Source of the DNA: Bacillota bacterium
Lineage (GTDB): Bacteria > Bacillota > Clostridia > Christensenellales > Borkfalkiaceae
DNA length: 64,000 nt
Direction of reading: 5' to 3'
Assembly: GCA_003343995.1 (NCBI GenBank)
Contig: QAKE01000011.1
Span: 133,132-197,131 of the forward strand
The position numbers and the translations under genes are program-made. Under the pieces are notes generated by a model. The model ran no database searches and was not told where the DNA came from. It worked only from the letters and a program-made list of their open reading frames with translations. Position 1 is the stretch's first letter, and the number at the start of each line of letters is the position of its first letter. This document shows positions 32,366 to 41,348 of this stretch, piece after piece.

Positions 32366-32768
32366 TCGCGTGCCTTTCCGCTGGGCTTTGTGCCGCCAGA
32401 CCGTCACCCTCTACCATCCCGACCACGACGCCGGCACCGTGACCCGCACCCTGCTGCACGGGGTTTTCTTTGACGCCCGACGCCGGGAAACCCTGGACAG
32501 CGACGGCGCCGAAGGATCGGGGTCCTTCCTGCTCATCATCCCGGCGGGGGCGGAACCCTTTTCCCTGGCCCCCGGCGACCGGGTGATGGAGGGGGAAGGC
32601 CCGGTGCTGGACTATGCCGGCTGGGCGGATTTTTCCCCCGCCAACACCCCGGGGGTGGCGGCGGTGCAGTATGTGGACCGCAAGACGCTGCGGGGCATCG
32701 TCACCCACACCGAGGCGGGTGGCTGGTGGACCAGCGGCGGCACCGGCGCCCACAGCCTGACCAACTGA
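32358..32768 (+). CDS. Phage minor capsid / head-closure-type protein
   Basis: 136 residues, overlapping the connector gene by 8 bp. QTVTLYHPDHDAGTVTRTLL and FLLIIPAGAEPFSLAPGDRV give a beta-barrel-like pattern found in head-closure or minor capsid proteins at this place in the order. No catalytic motif. Confidence 0.65.
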   Translation: MADRVPFRWALCRQTVTLYHPDHDAGTVTRTLLHGVFFDARRRETLDSDGAEGSGSFLLIIPAGAEPFSLAPGDRVMEGEGPVLDYAGWADFSPANTPGVAAVQYVDRKTLRGIVTHTEAGGWWTSGGTGAHSLTN

Positions 32769-32784
32769 GAAAGGAGGCGACGGG

Positions 32785-33234
32785 ATGCAGAGCGATCTGT
32801 TGGACCAGCTGTGCAGCTGGCTGAAAACCGCCCCCGGCTTTGACCGGGTGCGGCAGCTGCGGGTGGACTACACCACCGGCCGCAGCGGCGAGGGGGCGCT
32901 GCGCCCCGGCGGGGTGGAGGTGCTCTCCCGGCGGCAGAACCTGCTGGGCACCGTGACCCAGCGCTGCCGCTGCCGTTTTACCCTCACCCTGGTTCTGCCG
33001 CTGGCCCCCGGCACCGCCGGTACCGGGGCGGACAACGCCGCCTGGCTGCTGCAGCTGCAGCAGTGGGTGGCGCAGCAGAGCGCCGCCGGCGCCGCGCCCC
33101 GGTTCGGCAACACCGACCCCCAGGCCGAGACCCTCACCGCCGGGTCGGGGAAGCTGGACCGGATGCGGGACGAGGGCACCGCCCTCTACACCATGGCCTT
33201 GCAGGCCGAATACACCATGCAATGGGAGGAATGA
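32785..33234 (+). CDS. Phage tail-completion / minor capsid-type protein
   Basis: 149 residues after AAAGGAGG, starting QSDLLDQLCSWLKTAPGFDR. It sits directly before the tail-tube gene (1-bp gap), the usual place of the tail terminator protein that caps the tail. Sequence alone is not diagnostic. Confidence 0.65.
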   Translation: MQSDLLDQLCSWLKTAPGFDRVRQLRVDYTTGRSGEGALRPGGVEVLSRRQNLLGTVTQRCRCRFTLTLVLPLAPGTAGTGADNAAWLLQLQQWVAQQSAAGAAPRFGNTDPQAETLTAGSGKLDRMRDEGTALYTMALQAEYTMQWEE

Positions 33235-33235
33235 G

Positions 33236-33709
33236 ATGAAGATTCAACGCAAATACATGGCCCACTATCTCAATGCAGGCTTCGGCGAGGAGCCGGACAG
33301 CTATGTGCGGCTGGGCGCCGACCTGGAGGAGTATTCCCCCGAACTGAGCGCCAATGTGGAAAAGAAGTCCAACATCCTGGGCCAGACCTCGGTGGTCATC
33401 GACAGCTACCAGAAGCAGGGAGAAGTGGCCCCTTACTACGCCGAGGAGGGAGATCCCCTCTTCGAGCGGCTGCAGGCCATCATCGACGGCGACCTGGTGC
33501 TGGACGAGCTCAAGACCGACGTGGTGGAGGTCAAGCTCTGGGGGGACCAGGACGGCAGCTATCCGGCGGTGAAGGAGGAGGTCTATGTGGAGATCGTCAG
33601 CTACGGCGGCGACACCACCGGCTACCAGATCCCCTTCAATCTTCACTACACCGGGGTCAAGACCACCGGCACCTTTGACGTCGAGAGCAAGACGTTCAGC
33701 CCCGCCTGA
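33236..33709 (+). CDS. Phage major tail tube protein
   Basis: 157 residues. YLNAGFGEEPDSYVRLGADL then a beta-sandwich pattern (VKLWGDQDGSYPAVKEEVYV, GYQIPFNLHYTGVKTTGTFD) typical of siphovirus tail tube proteins. Placed between the tail-completion gene and the chaperone pair. Polymerises around the tape measure. Confidence 0.82.
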   Translation: MKIQRKYMAHYLNAGFGEEPDSYVRLGADLEEYSPELSANVEKKSNILGQTSVVIDSYQKQGEVAPYYAEEGDPLFERLQAIIDGDLVLDELKTDVVEVKLWGDQDGSYPAVKEEVYVEIVSYGGDTTGYQIPFNLHYTGVKTTGTFDVESKTFSPA

Positions 33710-33754
33710 CGGCTTCGCGGGCGGGTGGGCGGGAAAACGCGCAAGGAGGTTTGC

Positions 33755-34219
33755 ATGCAACAACTGAACATCGACATCGGTGTGGAGGAATTCCAGGTCA
33801 ACGGGCGGGGGATTCTCCGCTTCAATCCCGGGGACCCCAACCTCTACCACCGCTTTTTTGACGCCCGGGAGACCCTGGCCGGCCTGGACGAGGAACTGAC
33901 CCGCAAGGCTGCGGCCCTGGAGGCGCGGGCCGACCTGTCCGAGGAGGCCCGGGCCGCCGAGCAGCTGCTGCTTCTGGCCGAGTACGACGGGCGGATCAAA
34001 GCGCTGCTCACCGGCATCTTCAGCGGCCAGAACGACTTTGACAGCATCCTGGAGGGGGTCAACCTGGCCGGGGTGGGCACCAACGGCCGCCGGGTGGTCT
34101 GCAATCTGCTGGATGCCCTGACCCCGGTGCTGCAGCAGGGGGCTCGCCGCACGGTGGAACGCACTGCGGCCCAGGCGGCGGCGGACGCCGACCGTGCCCG
34201 GGCGGCCCGGGGCGCATGA
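33755..34219 (+). CDS. Phage tail assembly chaperone (gpG-like)
   Basis: 154 residues from ATG 33755 after AAGGAGG. It starts QQLNIDIGVEEFQVNG and has a helical, Glu/Ala-rich C-terminal half. Position between tail tube and tape measure is that of gpG-type chaperones. The next gene starts with an ATGA overlap (34216), so the two are coupled by re-initiation rather than by a visible slippery-site frameshift. Confidence 0.75.
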   Translation: MQQLNIDIGVEEFQVNGRGILRFNPGDPNLYHRFFDARETLAGLDEELTRKAAALEARADLSEEARAAEQLLLLAEYDGRIKALLTGIFSGQNDFDSILEGVNLAGVGTNGRRVVCNLLDALTPVLQQGARRTVERTAAQAAADADRARAARGA

Positions 34220-34842
34220 GCGCCCCCGAAGCCTGGGGGCTGCCCCGTACCGCCCTGCTGGACGGCCGCTGTTACCGGCTGAACACCGACTACCGGGACA
34301 TCCTGGACCTCATCGGCTGGCTGGAAGGGGAGAAGGGGGCGGCCTTTTCCCCCGAGGAACGGTGGTACATCGCTCTGCACCTCTTTTATCAGGAGTTTGA
34401 CACCATGCCCCCCGCCAGCTACGCCGCCGCCACCGACTATCTGGCCTCCTTTCTGGCCGGGGGCCGGGCGGAGGAAAAATCCGCAGGCCCCAAGCTGCTG
34501 GACTGGGACCAGGACGCCCCGATGATTGTGGCGGGGATCAACAAGGCCGCCGGCTGCGAGGTGCGGGCGCTGCCCTACCTGCACTGGTGGACCTTCCTGG
34601 CCTGGTTCGCCGCCATGGGGGAGGGCACCCTCTCCACCGTGGTGGCCATCCGGGACAAGCTGCGCCGGGGCAAGCGGCTGGAATCCTGGGAGCTGGACTT
34701 CTATCGCACCCACCGGGCCGAGGTGGAGCTGCGCCCCCGGATGAGCGACGCCGAAAAGGCCGAGCGCGCCCGGCTGCGGGCGCTGCTGGACGGCAAAACA
34801 AGGAAAGGAGGGGACGCCGTTGGCCAATTCCATCCGATTTGA
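34216..34842 (+). CDS. Phage Gp15-family tail assembly protein
   Basis: 208 residues. The N-terminus LLDGRCYRLNTDYRDILDLI and the central YLHWWTFLAWFAAMGEGTLS match the Bacteriophage Gp15 family of Firmicute phages, which takes the place of the gpGT extension. It overlaps the tape-measure gene by 23 bp. Likely chaperones the tape measure during tail assembly. Confidence 0.85.
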   Translation: MSAPEAWGLPRTALLDGRCYRLNTDYRDILDLIGWLEGEKGAAFSPEERWYIALHLFYQEFDTMPPASYAAATDYLASFLAGGRAEEKSAGPKLLDWDQDAPMIVAGINKAAGCEVRALPYLHWWTFLAWFAAMGEGTLSTVVAIRDKLRRGKRLESWELDFYRTHRAEVELRPRMSDAEKAERARLRALLDGKTRKGGDAVGQFHPI

Positions 34843-36616
34843 CACCGATCTGGGTGACAGCCTCACCCCGCATTCCACCGAGGACCTGCGCGGCCGGCTG
34901 GAATCCCTCAACGAAACCCTGCGCCAGACCACCCGCTGGGGCACCGAGGCCGCCGACGCCATGGCGGCGCTGCAGCCGGTCTTTTCCGCTGCCGCCAAGC
35001 CGGTGGCCAGGGAACTGACCCCTGCCATCGGCAGCCTGGGGGACGCCTTTGACGCTGCCCTGGACAGCGCCGCCGGGCTTTTCTCCACCCTCACCGGCAA
35101 GACGGCCAAGGGGGCGGACCGGACCGCCGCCTCGGTGAGCAAGGTGGGCACCGCCGCCAAGCAGACCGCCGCGGCGACGGACAAGGCGGTGCGCAGCCTG
35201 GCTTCTTTTGACGAGCTGGAACGGCTGCCCGCCGCAGCCGCCGACACCGCCGCCGGGACCTCCTCCGCGGGCACCGGCGGGAGCGCCGCCACCCGGCCCG
35301 CCGACGAACCCGCCGCCACCCAGGGGCTGCTGGACCAGCTCTCGGCGGCCTGGCAGGGCTTCTGGGAGGGGCTGCAAACCCTCTACGCCCCCGCCGTCAC
35401 CGCCTGGCAGGGGGCCTGGGCTCAGATCCGGGACGCCGCCCTGGCGGTCTGGGGCCCCATCCAGACCTCCGCCAACGCCCTCTGGGTGGGGGCGCTTTCC
35501 CCGCTGCTGGACTACCTCACCGGGAACTTCCTGCCCGGGGCGGTGAACAGCTTTTCCCAGGCCTTTGCCCCCATCGTGGGGGGTACCGTCTCCACCGCCG
35601 TCACCGCCCTGACCCAGGTGTTTCAAAAGCTCTGCGTGGTGGCCACCGAGATGGTCAACACGGTGCTGCGCCCCGCCCTGGCCCTGGTGCTCACCGCCTG
35701 GCAGGAGATGATGGCGGGCATCCAGGCGGGGTGGGCGGTCTACGGCCAGCCGCTGCTGGACGGCATCTCGCTGGCGGTGCAGGGGATCTGTGATCTCTTC
35801 GTTTCCCTCTGGCACAGCGCGGTGCAGCCGGTGCTGCAGAACCTCATCACCCTGCTGGACCAGCTCTGGACCCTCCACCTCAAACCCCTCTGGGACGATC
35901 TGGTGGCCTGCTTCGGGGCGGTGGGGGTGGCGCTGCTGGACCTGTGGAACAGCGTGCTGATCCCCGCCCTGACCTGGGTGAGCGAGACCTTCGGCCCCCT
36001 CTTTGCCGGGGCCTTCAACATCGCGGCCCAGGGGGTGGCGGTGGCGGCGGGGCTCATCGCCGACCTCATCGACACCCTGCTCATCGCCCTGCGGGGGCTG
36101 GCGGACTTCCTCTCCGCCGCCTTCCGGGGCCAGTGGGACGCCGCCTGGAACGCCATGGCCAACACGGTGGCGGCGGTGTGGCAGCGCATCCGCTGGACGG
36201 TGTCCGACGCGGTGAACGGGGTGCTCCAGCTGGTGAACCGGCTGCTCAGCGCCCTTGGCTCGGTGGCCAGCCGGGCCGCCGGCGGGCTGAGCAGCCTCGC
36301 TGCGTCGGTCTTCAACCGCAGTGCTCCCCGCTCGGTGCTGCCCGGCATGGCAGCCGCGGCCGCGGTGCCGGTTCCGGCCCTGGCCGCCGGTGCGGTCATC
36401 CCGCCCAACCGGGCCTTCCTGGCCCTGCTGGGTGACCAGCGCAGCGGCACCAACGTGGAGGCCCCGTTGGACACCATCAAGCAGGCGCTGGCCGAGACCC
36501 TCGCGGCCTTCGGGGGCGAGGGCCAGCCCATCAACATCTACCTGGGGGAAGAGCTGCTGGACACCGTGATCGCCAGCAGCCAGAACCGCCGGGCTTTGCG
36601 CAGCGGCGGCCGCTGA
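34820..36616 (+). CDS. Short tail tape measure protein
   Basis: 598 residues from TTG 34820 after AAAGGAGGGG. Long Ala-rich helical stretches, repeated Trp-containing segments (AWQGFWEGLQ, AWQGAWAQI, AWQEMMAGIQAGW) and hydrophobic segments in the second half. By the usual ruler of about 0.15 nm per residue, it implies a tail near 90 nm, short for a siphophage (inference). Intact, with no sign of decay. Confidence 0.88.
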   Translation: MANSIRFDTDLGDSLTPHSTEDLRGRLESLNETLRQTTRWGTEAADAMAALQPVFSAAAKPVARELTPAIGSLGDAFDAALDSAAGLFSTLTGKTAKGADRTAASVSKVGTAAKQTAAATDKAVRSLASFDELERLPAAAADTAAGTSSAGTGGSAATRPADEPAATQGLLDQLSAAWQGFWEGLQTLYAPAVTAWQGAWAQIRDAALAVWGPIQTSANALWVGALSPLLDYLTGNFLPGAVNSFSQAFAPIVGGTVSTAVTALTQVFQKLCVVATEMVNTVLRPALALVLTAWQEMMAGIQAGWAVYGQPLLDGISLAVQGICDLFVSLWHSAVQPVLQNLITLLDQLWTLHLKPLWDDLVACFGAVGVALLDLWNSVLIPALTWVSETFGPLFAGAFNIAAQGVAVAAGLIADLIDTLLIALRGLADFLSAAFRGQWDAAWNAMANTVAAVWQRIRWTVSDAVNGVLQLVNRLLSALGSVASRAAGGLSSLAASVFNRSAPRSVLPGMAAAAAVPVPALAAGAVIPPNRAFLALLGDQRSGTNVEAPLDTIKQALAETLAAFGGEGQPINIYLGEELLDTVIASSQNRRALRSGGR

Positions 36617-36629
36617 GAAAGGAGAAGCC

Positions 36630-36977
36630 ATGAACATCCTGACCATCGACGGCGCCCCGCTGCCCGCCCCCCACGAATACAAGGTCACCCTCTCCGACCT
36701 GGACAGCGCCGACACCGGCCGCACCGAGGACGGGGTGCTGATCCGGGAACGGGTGCGGGGCGGTATCGCCAAAATCAGCGCCTCCTGGCAGGCCCTCTCC
36801 ACCGAGGACTGCGCCGCCATCCTCAACGCCACCGCTCCCGACCGGTTTGAAGTGACCTATTTCTTCGGCAGCGACAAGACCGCCATGATGTACGCCGGGG
36901 CGCGCACCGCCAACCTCCGGGCTGCCCGGGAGGGCTGCGCCGTCTGGGAGGTCAGCGTGGATCTGGTGGAGTTTTAA
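36630..36977 (+). CDS. Phage distal tail-type protein (DUF6711-like)
   Basis: 115 residues after AAAGGAG. LTIDGAPLPAPHEYKVTLSD and RVRGGIAKISASWQAL are characteristic of the small protein between tape measure and tail hub in Firmicute phages. Probably part of the tail tip ring. Confidence 0.75.
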   Translation: MNILTIDGAPLPAPHEYKVTLSDLDSADTGRTEDGVLIRERVRGGIAKISASWQALSTEDCAAILNATAPDRFEVTYFFGSDKTAMMYAGARTANLRAAREGCAVWEVSVDLVEF

Positions 36978-36986
36978 GGAGGCAGC

Positions 36987-38708
36987 ATGATCCCAGTCAA
37001 CCAAGAATATCTGGCGGCCATCCGTGCCCCGGTGCGCACCGACCGGATCACCGGCACCATCCGGCTCACCGACGGCGGCAGCGTCAGCTTTTCCGCCGCC
37101 GACCTCATGAGCGGGTCGGTGACCATCGACGACCAGTGCGTCACCGGGGATGAATTGCAGTTCGGCTGCGTCTACCTGGGGCAGGCGGCCTTTCAGCTGC
37201 GTACCCAGCTGGACCGCTACCGGTTTTACGGCGGCAGCCTGACCCTGACCTACGGCATCCGCCTGGCCGACGGCAGCTGGTACGAGCTGCCCCTAGGGGT
37301 CTACACCGTCTCGGAGGCCGAGCGCACCGCCCTCTATGTCTCCATCAAGGCTTACGACAACGCTCTGCTGCTGGACAAACGCTTTGACGGCGAGGCACTT
37401 CAGGGCACCCCCTACCAGATGCTGGCCCGCATCTGTGAAAAGTGCGGCCTGACCCTGGGCCAGACCGAGGCGGAGCTGGCGGCCTTTCCCAACGGAACCG
37501 AGACCTTCCAGCTGGACAGCGGGGACGGCTGCGAGAGCTACCGGGACTGTGTGGGGGCCATCGCCCAGGTGCTGGCGGGCTTCGGCACGGTGGACCGGGC
37601 GGGGGCGCTGGTGATCCGGGCCTTCGGGGCGGAACCCTGCGCCGCCCTGGGCCCCGGCGACCGCAGCAGCGCCACCGTTTCGGATTACAGCTGCCGCTAC
37701 ACCTCCCTGGTGGTGGAGGGCAGCGAAACCTACCTCTGCGGCGACACCGCCGGGGATGGGCTGGAGATGCGGATGTCCGACGCCCCCCTCTTTGGCAAGG
37801 GCCTGCCCGACCGCAACCAGGCGGTGGCGGACGCGGTGTTCGGGGCGCTGGCCGCCATCCAGTATGTGCCGGCCAGCGTCACCCTGTCCGGCGACCCCGC
37901 CCTGGAATGCGGCGACCGGATCACCCTCACCGACCTGCCCGGGGCCGGCGGCTCGGCCGAGATGCTGGTCACCCATCGGGTGTGGAAGTTCCGGGGCCGT
38001 CAGACCCTCAAGGCGGTGGGGCGCAACCCCTATCTGGTGGGCAACCGCAGCCGCACCGAGACCGCCCTGCGCCGGCTGCAGATCCAGACCGACCAGAACC
38101 AGACCCTGGCCTACCAGTTCACCAACCCCCAGGCGGTGGAGGCTGGCGCGGAGGAAACCCAGCTCTGCCGCATCGCCTTTACCACCTCCCAGGCCACCAC
38201 CCCGCTTTTCTGGGCCCAGCTGCCGCTGACCGCCCAGCCCGACACCCCCGGCGGCACCCTGCTGCTGCGGGTGAGGTACTATCTGGACGGCGTGCCGCAG
38301 GACTACCCCCTGGCCCAGACTCTCTACGCCGGGGCGCACACCCTGGCCCTCTTTTACCCCCTCATGGGGTTGGAGGAAAACCGCAGCGTGGTGTTCTCGG
38401 TGCGGCTCACCGCCGAGGGCGGCCTGGTGCAGGTGGCGGCCAACGGGGTGCGGGCCACCCTCAACGGCCGCATCCTGGCCCAGAGCAGCGGGTGGGACGG
38501 CCGCCTGATGCTGGAAGAGCTGCTGCCTTCCCCCGCGCTGCAGCCCCCGGCGGCGCTGCGGGTGGAAGGATTCACCGACGGGGTGCAGGCCGTCCCCGCC
38601 GCCCCCGCCCTGCGCCAGCCCCAGGACACGGTGGCCGACCTGCGCTGGACGGCGGCGGGGCCGGCGCTGGACGCCCTGGCCGAGACGGGTCCGGTGCTGG
38701 AACTGTGA
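36987..38708 (+). CDS. Phage tail tip / baseplate hub protein
   Basis: 573 residues. The N-terminal half (YLAAIRAPVRTDRITGTIRL, GCVYLGQAAFQLRT, then GVYTVSEAERTALYVSIKAY) resembles gp27/gp44-type hub modules. The C-terminal half is beta-rich. It follows the distal-tail gene with a 9-bp gap. Probably forms the tip through which the tape measure exits. Confidence 0.8.
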   Translation: MIPVNQEYLAAIRAPVRTDRITGTIRLTDGGSVSFSAADLMSGSVTIDDQCVTGDELQFGCVYLGQAAFQLRTQLDRYRFYGGSLTLTYGIRLADGSWYELPLGVYTVSEAERTALYVSIKAYDNALLLDKRFDGEALQGTPYQMLARICEKCGLTLGQTEAELAAFPNGTETFQLDSGDGCESYRDCVGAIAQVLAGFGTVDRAGALVIRAFGAEPCAALGPGDRSSATVSDYSCRYTSLVVEGSETYLCGDTAGDGLEMRMSDAPLFGKGLPDRNQAVADAVFGALAAIQYVPASVTLSGDPALECGDRITLTDLPGAGGSAEMLVTHRVWKFRGRQTLKAVGRNPYLVGNRSRTETALRRLQIQTDQNQTLAYQFTNPQAVEAGAEETQLCRIAFTTSQATTPLFWAQLPLTAQPDTPGGTLLLRVRYYLDGVPQDYPLAQTLYAGAHTLALFYPLMGLEENRSVVFSVRLTAEGGLVQVAANGVRATLNGRILAQSSGWDGRLMLEELLPSPALQPPAALRVEGFTDGVQAVPAAPALRQPQDTVADLRWTAAGPALDALAETGPVLEL

Positions 38709-38727
38709 CAGAAAGGAGCATGATGGG

Positions 38728-40197
38728 ATGCCATTGCATGGCCACACCAAAATTGAACTGACCGACCTGCACACCGGCCGCACCCGGGTGGTGGAGCAGG
38801 ACAACCTGGTGACCAACGCCCTGCAGGAGATCTTTACCCCCTTCGGAATGTACACCCTGGGGGGCACCCTGTTGGACGATGTGAGCCAGGAGGATTTCGA
38901 GGACCTGATCTCCCAGTTTTACGGGGGGCTTCTCCTCTTTGACCGCAAGATCGGCGGCGACGCCGACACCCTCTTTGCCCCCGCCGAGGCCCGGGTGGTG
39001 GGCTGCGCCGGCAGCAATGCCGCCAACACCGGGGATAACCTGGTCCAGGGCAGCTGGAACCAGGTGGAGAGCAAGATCGACCTGGAAGGCGGCACCGCCA
39101 CCCTGGTCTTTGACTTTGACACCCAGCAGGCCAACGGGACCATCGCCTCGGTCTGCCTGAGCAACCGGGCCGCGGCCTGGGCCGGCGCCGAGGCGGAGGT
39201 CCGGGGCACCGGCGATCTGAACAACACGGTGGCCTACACCCCCGGGGTCGCCCTCTCGGGCACCGTGGCCCCCGCCGTCACGGTGCCGGGCAGCTACCTC
39301 ACCGCCCCCGGCCATCTGCTGGAGCTGGACGAGACACAGGACTGCTTTCTGGTGGCCCAGGTGGACGCCGCGGCGCCCAGCGTGACCCTGCGCCGCTACC
39401 CCCTCAAGCTGAAGGAGGTCTCCCTCTTCTGGGCCAGAGGCGCCGCCAACCTGCCCCCCAGCCGCAGCGAGCGCACCATCTCGCTGACCCCGGCGCTGCT
39501 CAACAGCTCCGCCAGCTATCTCTACGGCTGCTACGACGCCGAGCGCCGCAAGTTCTACCTCATCAGCTTCCCCAACAGCCAGGTGCAGGCCAACAAGGAA
39601 CTGCTGGTCTACGAGATCGACGTGGACAGTTATGAACTGCAGAGCTACCGCATCACCAACCAGACCGGCCAGACCCTCCAGGGGATGATGAGCAGCAACG
39701 GGACTGCCGTCCCCAGCGGCAACGCCCTGGTCTATGACGGCTGGATCTATCTGTGGGGCACCGTCGCGGCGTCGGACGGCAGCAAGCGGGTGTTCCGGAT
39801 CCAGCTGTCCGACCCCGGCGAGATCCGGGAGATCACCACCCATGGGCTGTCCATGCCCTATGTCCACGACGCCCACGACGGCAGGCTCTACTTCTACCAG
39901 TACCAGGCCGACAGCGGCACCACCCCCTCGGTAGTGCTGAACACCGCCACCGACGAGATGCTCACCCTGCAGTACAATCTGAGCAGCCGCTATCCCTCCA
40001 ACTGCCATGCCGTTCCCATCCGGGGACGCAAAGTGCTGCTGGCCAAGAGTGCCAACCCCAGCAACACCAACAACACCAAGGGGCTGACCCTGGGGCTGCG
40101 GCCCACCTATCTGGCCACCATCAACGACCTCACCGACCCGGTGACCAAGAACGCCGGGATGACCATGAAGATCACCTACACCCTGCGCCGGGCCTGA
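38728..40197 (+). CDS. Phage tail fibre / receptor-binding-type protein
   Basis: 489 residues. N-terminal GHTKIELTDLHTGRTRVVEQ is a common anchor of tail fibre proteins. The middle and C-terminal parts look like a beta-propeller or beta-helix with repeated YDGWIYLWGT and HDGRLYFYQY segments, fitting surface binding. Last tail gene before lysis genes. Confidence 0.78.
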   Translation: MPLHGHTKIELTDLHTGRTRVVEQDNLVTNALQEIFTPFGMYTLGGTLLDDVSQEDFEDLISQFYGGLLLFDRKIGGDADTLFAPAEARVVGCAGSNAANTGDNLVQGSWNQVESKIDLEGGTATLVFDFDTQQANGTIASVCLSNRAAAWAGAEAEVRGTGDLNNTVAYTPGVALSGTVAPAVTVPGSYLTAPGHLLELDETQDCFLVAQVDAAAPSVTLRRYPLKLKEVSLFWARGAANLPPSRSERTISLTPALLNSSASYLYGCYDAERRKFYLISFPNSQVQANKELLVYEIDVDSYELQSYRITNQTGQTLQGMMSSNGTAVPSGNALVYDGWIYLWGTVAASDGSKRVFRIQLSDPGEIREITTHGLSMPYVHDAHDGRLYFYQYQADSGTTPSVVLNTATDEMLTLQYNLSSRYPSNCHAVPIRGRKVLLAKSANPSNTNNTKGLTLGLRPTYLATINDLTDPVTKNAGMTMKITYTLRRA

Positions 40198-40225
40198 ACC
40201 CGGCTTTTTCAAAGGAGGAATCGCA

Positions 40226-40843
40226 ATGCGTTTGCAAAACAAGGAAGTTCTGCTGGCTTGGCCGCTGGCTCTTCATGTGCTGACGGCGGGGTATTATTAC
40301 AGCGACGGCAGCCTTCACCGTGCCATCGACCTGCGCACCAACCAGAACGGCAACACCGAAAAACCGGTCTATGCCGCCGAGGGCGGAACGGTGGACCAGA
40401 TCCAGAGCTGGGACGGCCGCACCACCACCGGCATGCAGAGCTACGGCAACATGATCCGGCTCTGCCACGCCGACTATCGGGACAAGCCCCTTCAGACCCG
40501 CTACGCACACCTGAGCCGGATCTGTGTGCAGCAGGGGCAGCAGGTCCGGGAAGGGGACCTGATCGGTTACACCGGCGCCACCGGCAATGTCAGCGGGGCC
40601 CATCTGCATTTCGAGGTGATCTGGGACGGCAGCCGCCGCAACCCGCTGGTCTGGCTGGACGATGACTTTACCACCGCCGACGGCGGGGTTTATACCTATG
40701 GGGCGGGGGAGGGACCGGTTCCCCGGGAAAACGCCGCCTCTGCCCTGCAAACCCTCTGCATCGGCCCGGCCAGCGCCGGGGATGTGGCCCGGCTGCAGGC
40801 CCTGGCCGCCGAGCTTTCCCTGCCCTGCGAGGTGTGCGGATGA
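40226..40843 (+). CDS. M23-family peptidase, phage lysin
   Basis: 205 residues after AAAGGAGG. The zinc-endopeptidase motifs are intact: HRAIDLR (H31, D35) and GAHLHFEV, with YAHLSRI between. No signal peptide, so it needs the downstream holin for release. The C-terminal 60 residues may be a small wall-binding segment. It cuts peptidoglycan cross-bridges. An M23 enzyme in place of the usual amidase or muramidase is less common in phages. Confidence 0.9.
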   Translation: MRLQNKEVLLAWPLALHVLTAGYYYSDGSLHRAIDLRTNQNGNTEKPVYAAEGGTVDQIQSWDGRTTTGMQSYGNMIRLCHADYRDKPLQTRYAHLSRICVQQGQQVREGDLIGYTGATGNVSGAHLHFEVIWDGSRRNPLVWLDDDFTTADGGVYTYGAGEGPVPRENAASALQTLCIGPASAGDVARLQALAAELSLPCEVCG

Positions 40844-41094
40844 CGGTGGACACCGCCCTGATCACGGCGCTGCTGCCGGTGCTGGGCAGCGCCCTGGGGG
40901 CCTTTGCCGGCATTCTCATCAACACCCGGCTGACCACCTATCGCATCGAACAGCTGGAAAAGAAGGTGGACAAGCACAACAGCGTGGTGGAACGAACCTA
41001 CAACCTGGAAGAACGGCTGGAGGTGCAGCAGGAACAGATCCGGGTGGCCAACCACCGGATCGCCGACCTGGAGCACCTGTCCCGGCCGGAATGA
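40840..41094 (+). CDS. XhlA-like membrane protein (lysis module)
   Basis: 84 residues from an ATGA overlap with the lysin gene. One N-terminal membrane helix (ALITALLPVLGSALGAFAGI) and then a coiled coil (YRIEQLEKKVDKHNSVVERT) ending in charged residues. This layout matches hemolysin XhlA-type proteins that work with holins, with topology inverted relative to classical XhlA. Confidence 0.75.
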   Translation: MTVDTALITALLPVLGSALGAFAGILINTRLTTYRIEQLEKKVDKHNSVVERTYNLEERLEVQQEQIRVANHRIADLEHLSRPE

Positions 41095-41107
41095 AGGGAG
41101 GAAACCC

Positions 41108-41284
41108 ATGGAAGAATTCTGGAAAAATCTTGCGGCGCTGCTCAAGGTCAAGACCATCGTGACCATGGTGGTCATCGGCGTGTTTGCGGTTTTGGCATTG
41201 GGCGGCAGGTTCCAGCCCGACACCGTGATGACGGTGGTCACCATGGTGGTGGCTTTTTATTTCGGGACCCAAAGCGGAAAATAA
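41108..41284 (+). CDS. Small phage holin-like protein
   Basis: 58 residues from ATG 41108 after GGGAGG. Two hydrophobic helices (about residues 17-31 and 38-52) are separated by the short turn GGRFQPD, with a polar GTQSGK tail. Size and position as last lysis gene fit a holin that opens the membrane for the lysin. The gene is short but has its own ribosome site and ends 6 bp before the terminator stem. Confidence 0.8.
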   Translation: MEEFWKNLAALLKVKTIVTMVVIGVFAVLALGGRFQPDTVMTVVTMVVAFYFGTQSGK

Positions 41285-41290
41285 GAGGAA

Positions 41291-41331
41291 AAAAGGAGGC
41301 CGGGGCTTGATGCCCCGGCCTCCTTTTGTGG
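41291..41331 (+). terminator. Terminator closing the phage-like cassette
   Basis: Perfect 16-bp stem, 41291-41306 with 41312-41327, loop TTGAT, A run before and TTTT after. Bidirectional and strong; it insulates the cassette from the host gene 100 bp further on. Confidence 0.93.
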
Positions 41332-41348
41332 ATCTCGACAAGAAAATG

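Noticed and set aside
33755..34842. Programmed frameshift joining the two tail chaperone genes, as in lambda G/GT
   Set aside because: The second gene has its own ATG in an ATGA overlap and I found no slippery heptamer at the junction.
27455..41284. Cassette as a tailocin or contractile injection system
   Set aside because: Terminase, portal and capsid genes are present and there is no sheath or baseplate wedge gene, so it is a DNA-packaging siphovirus-type unit.
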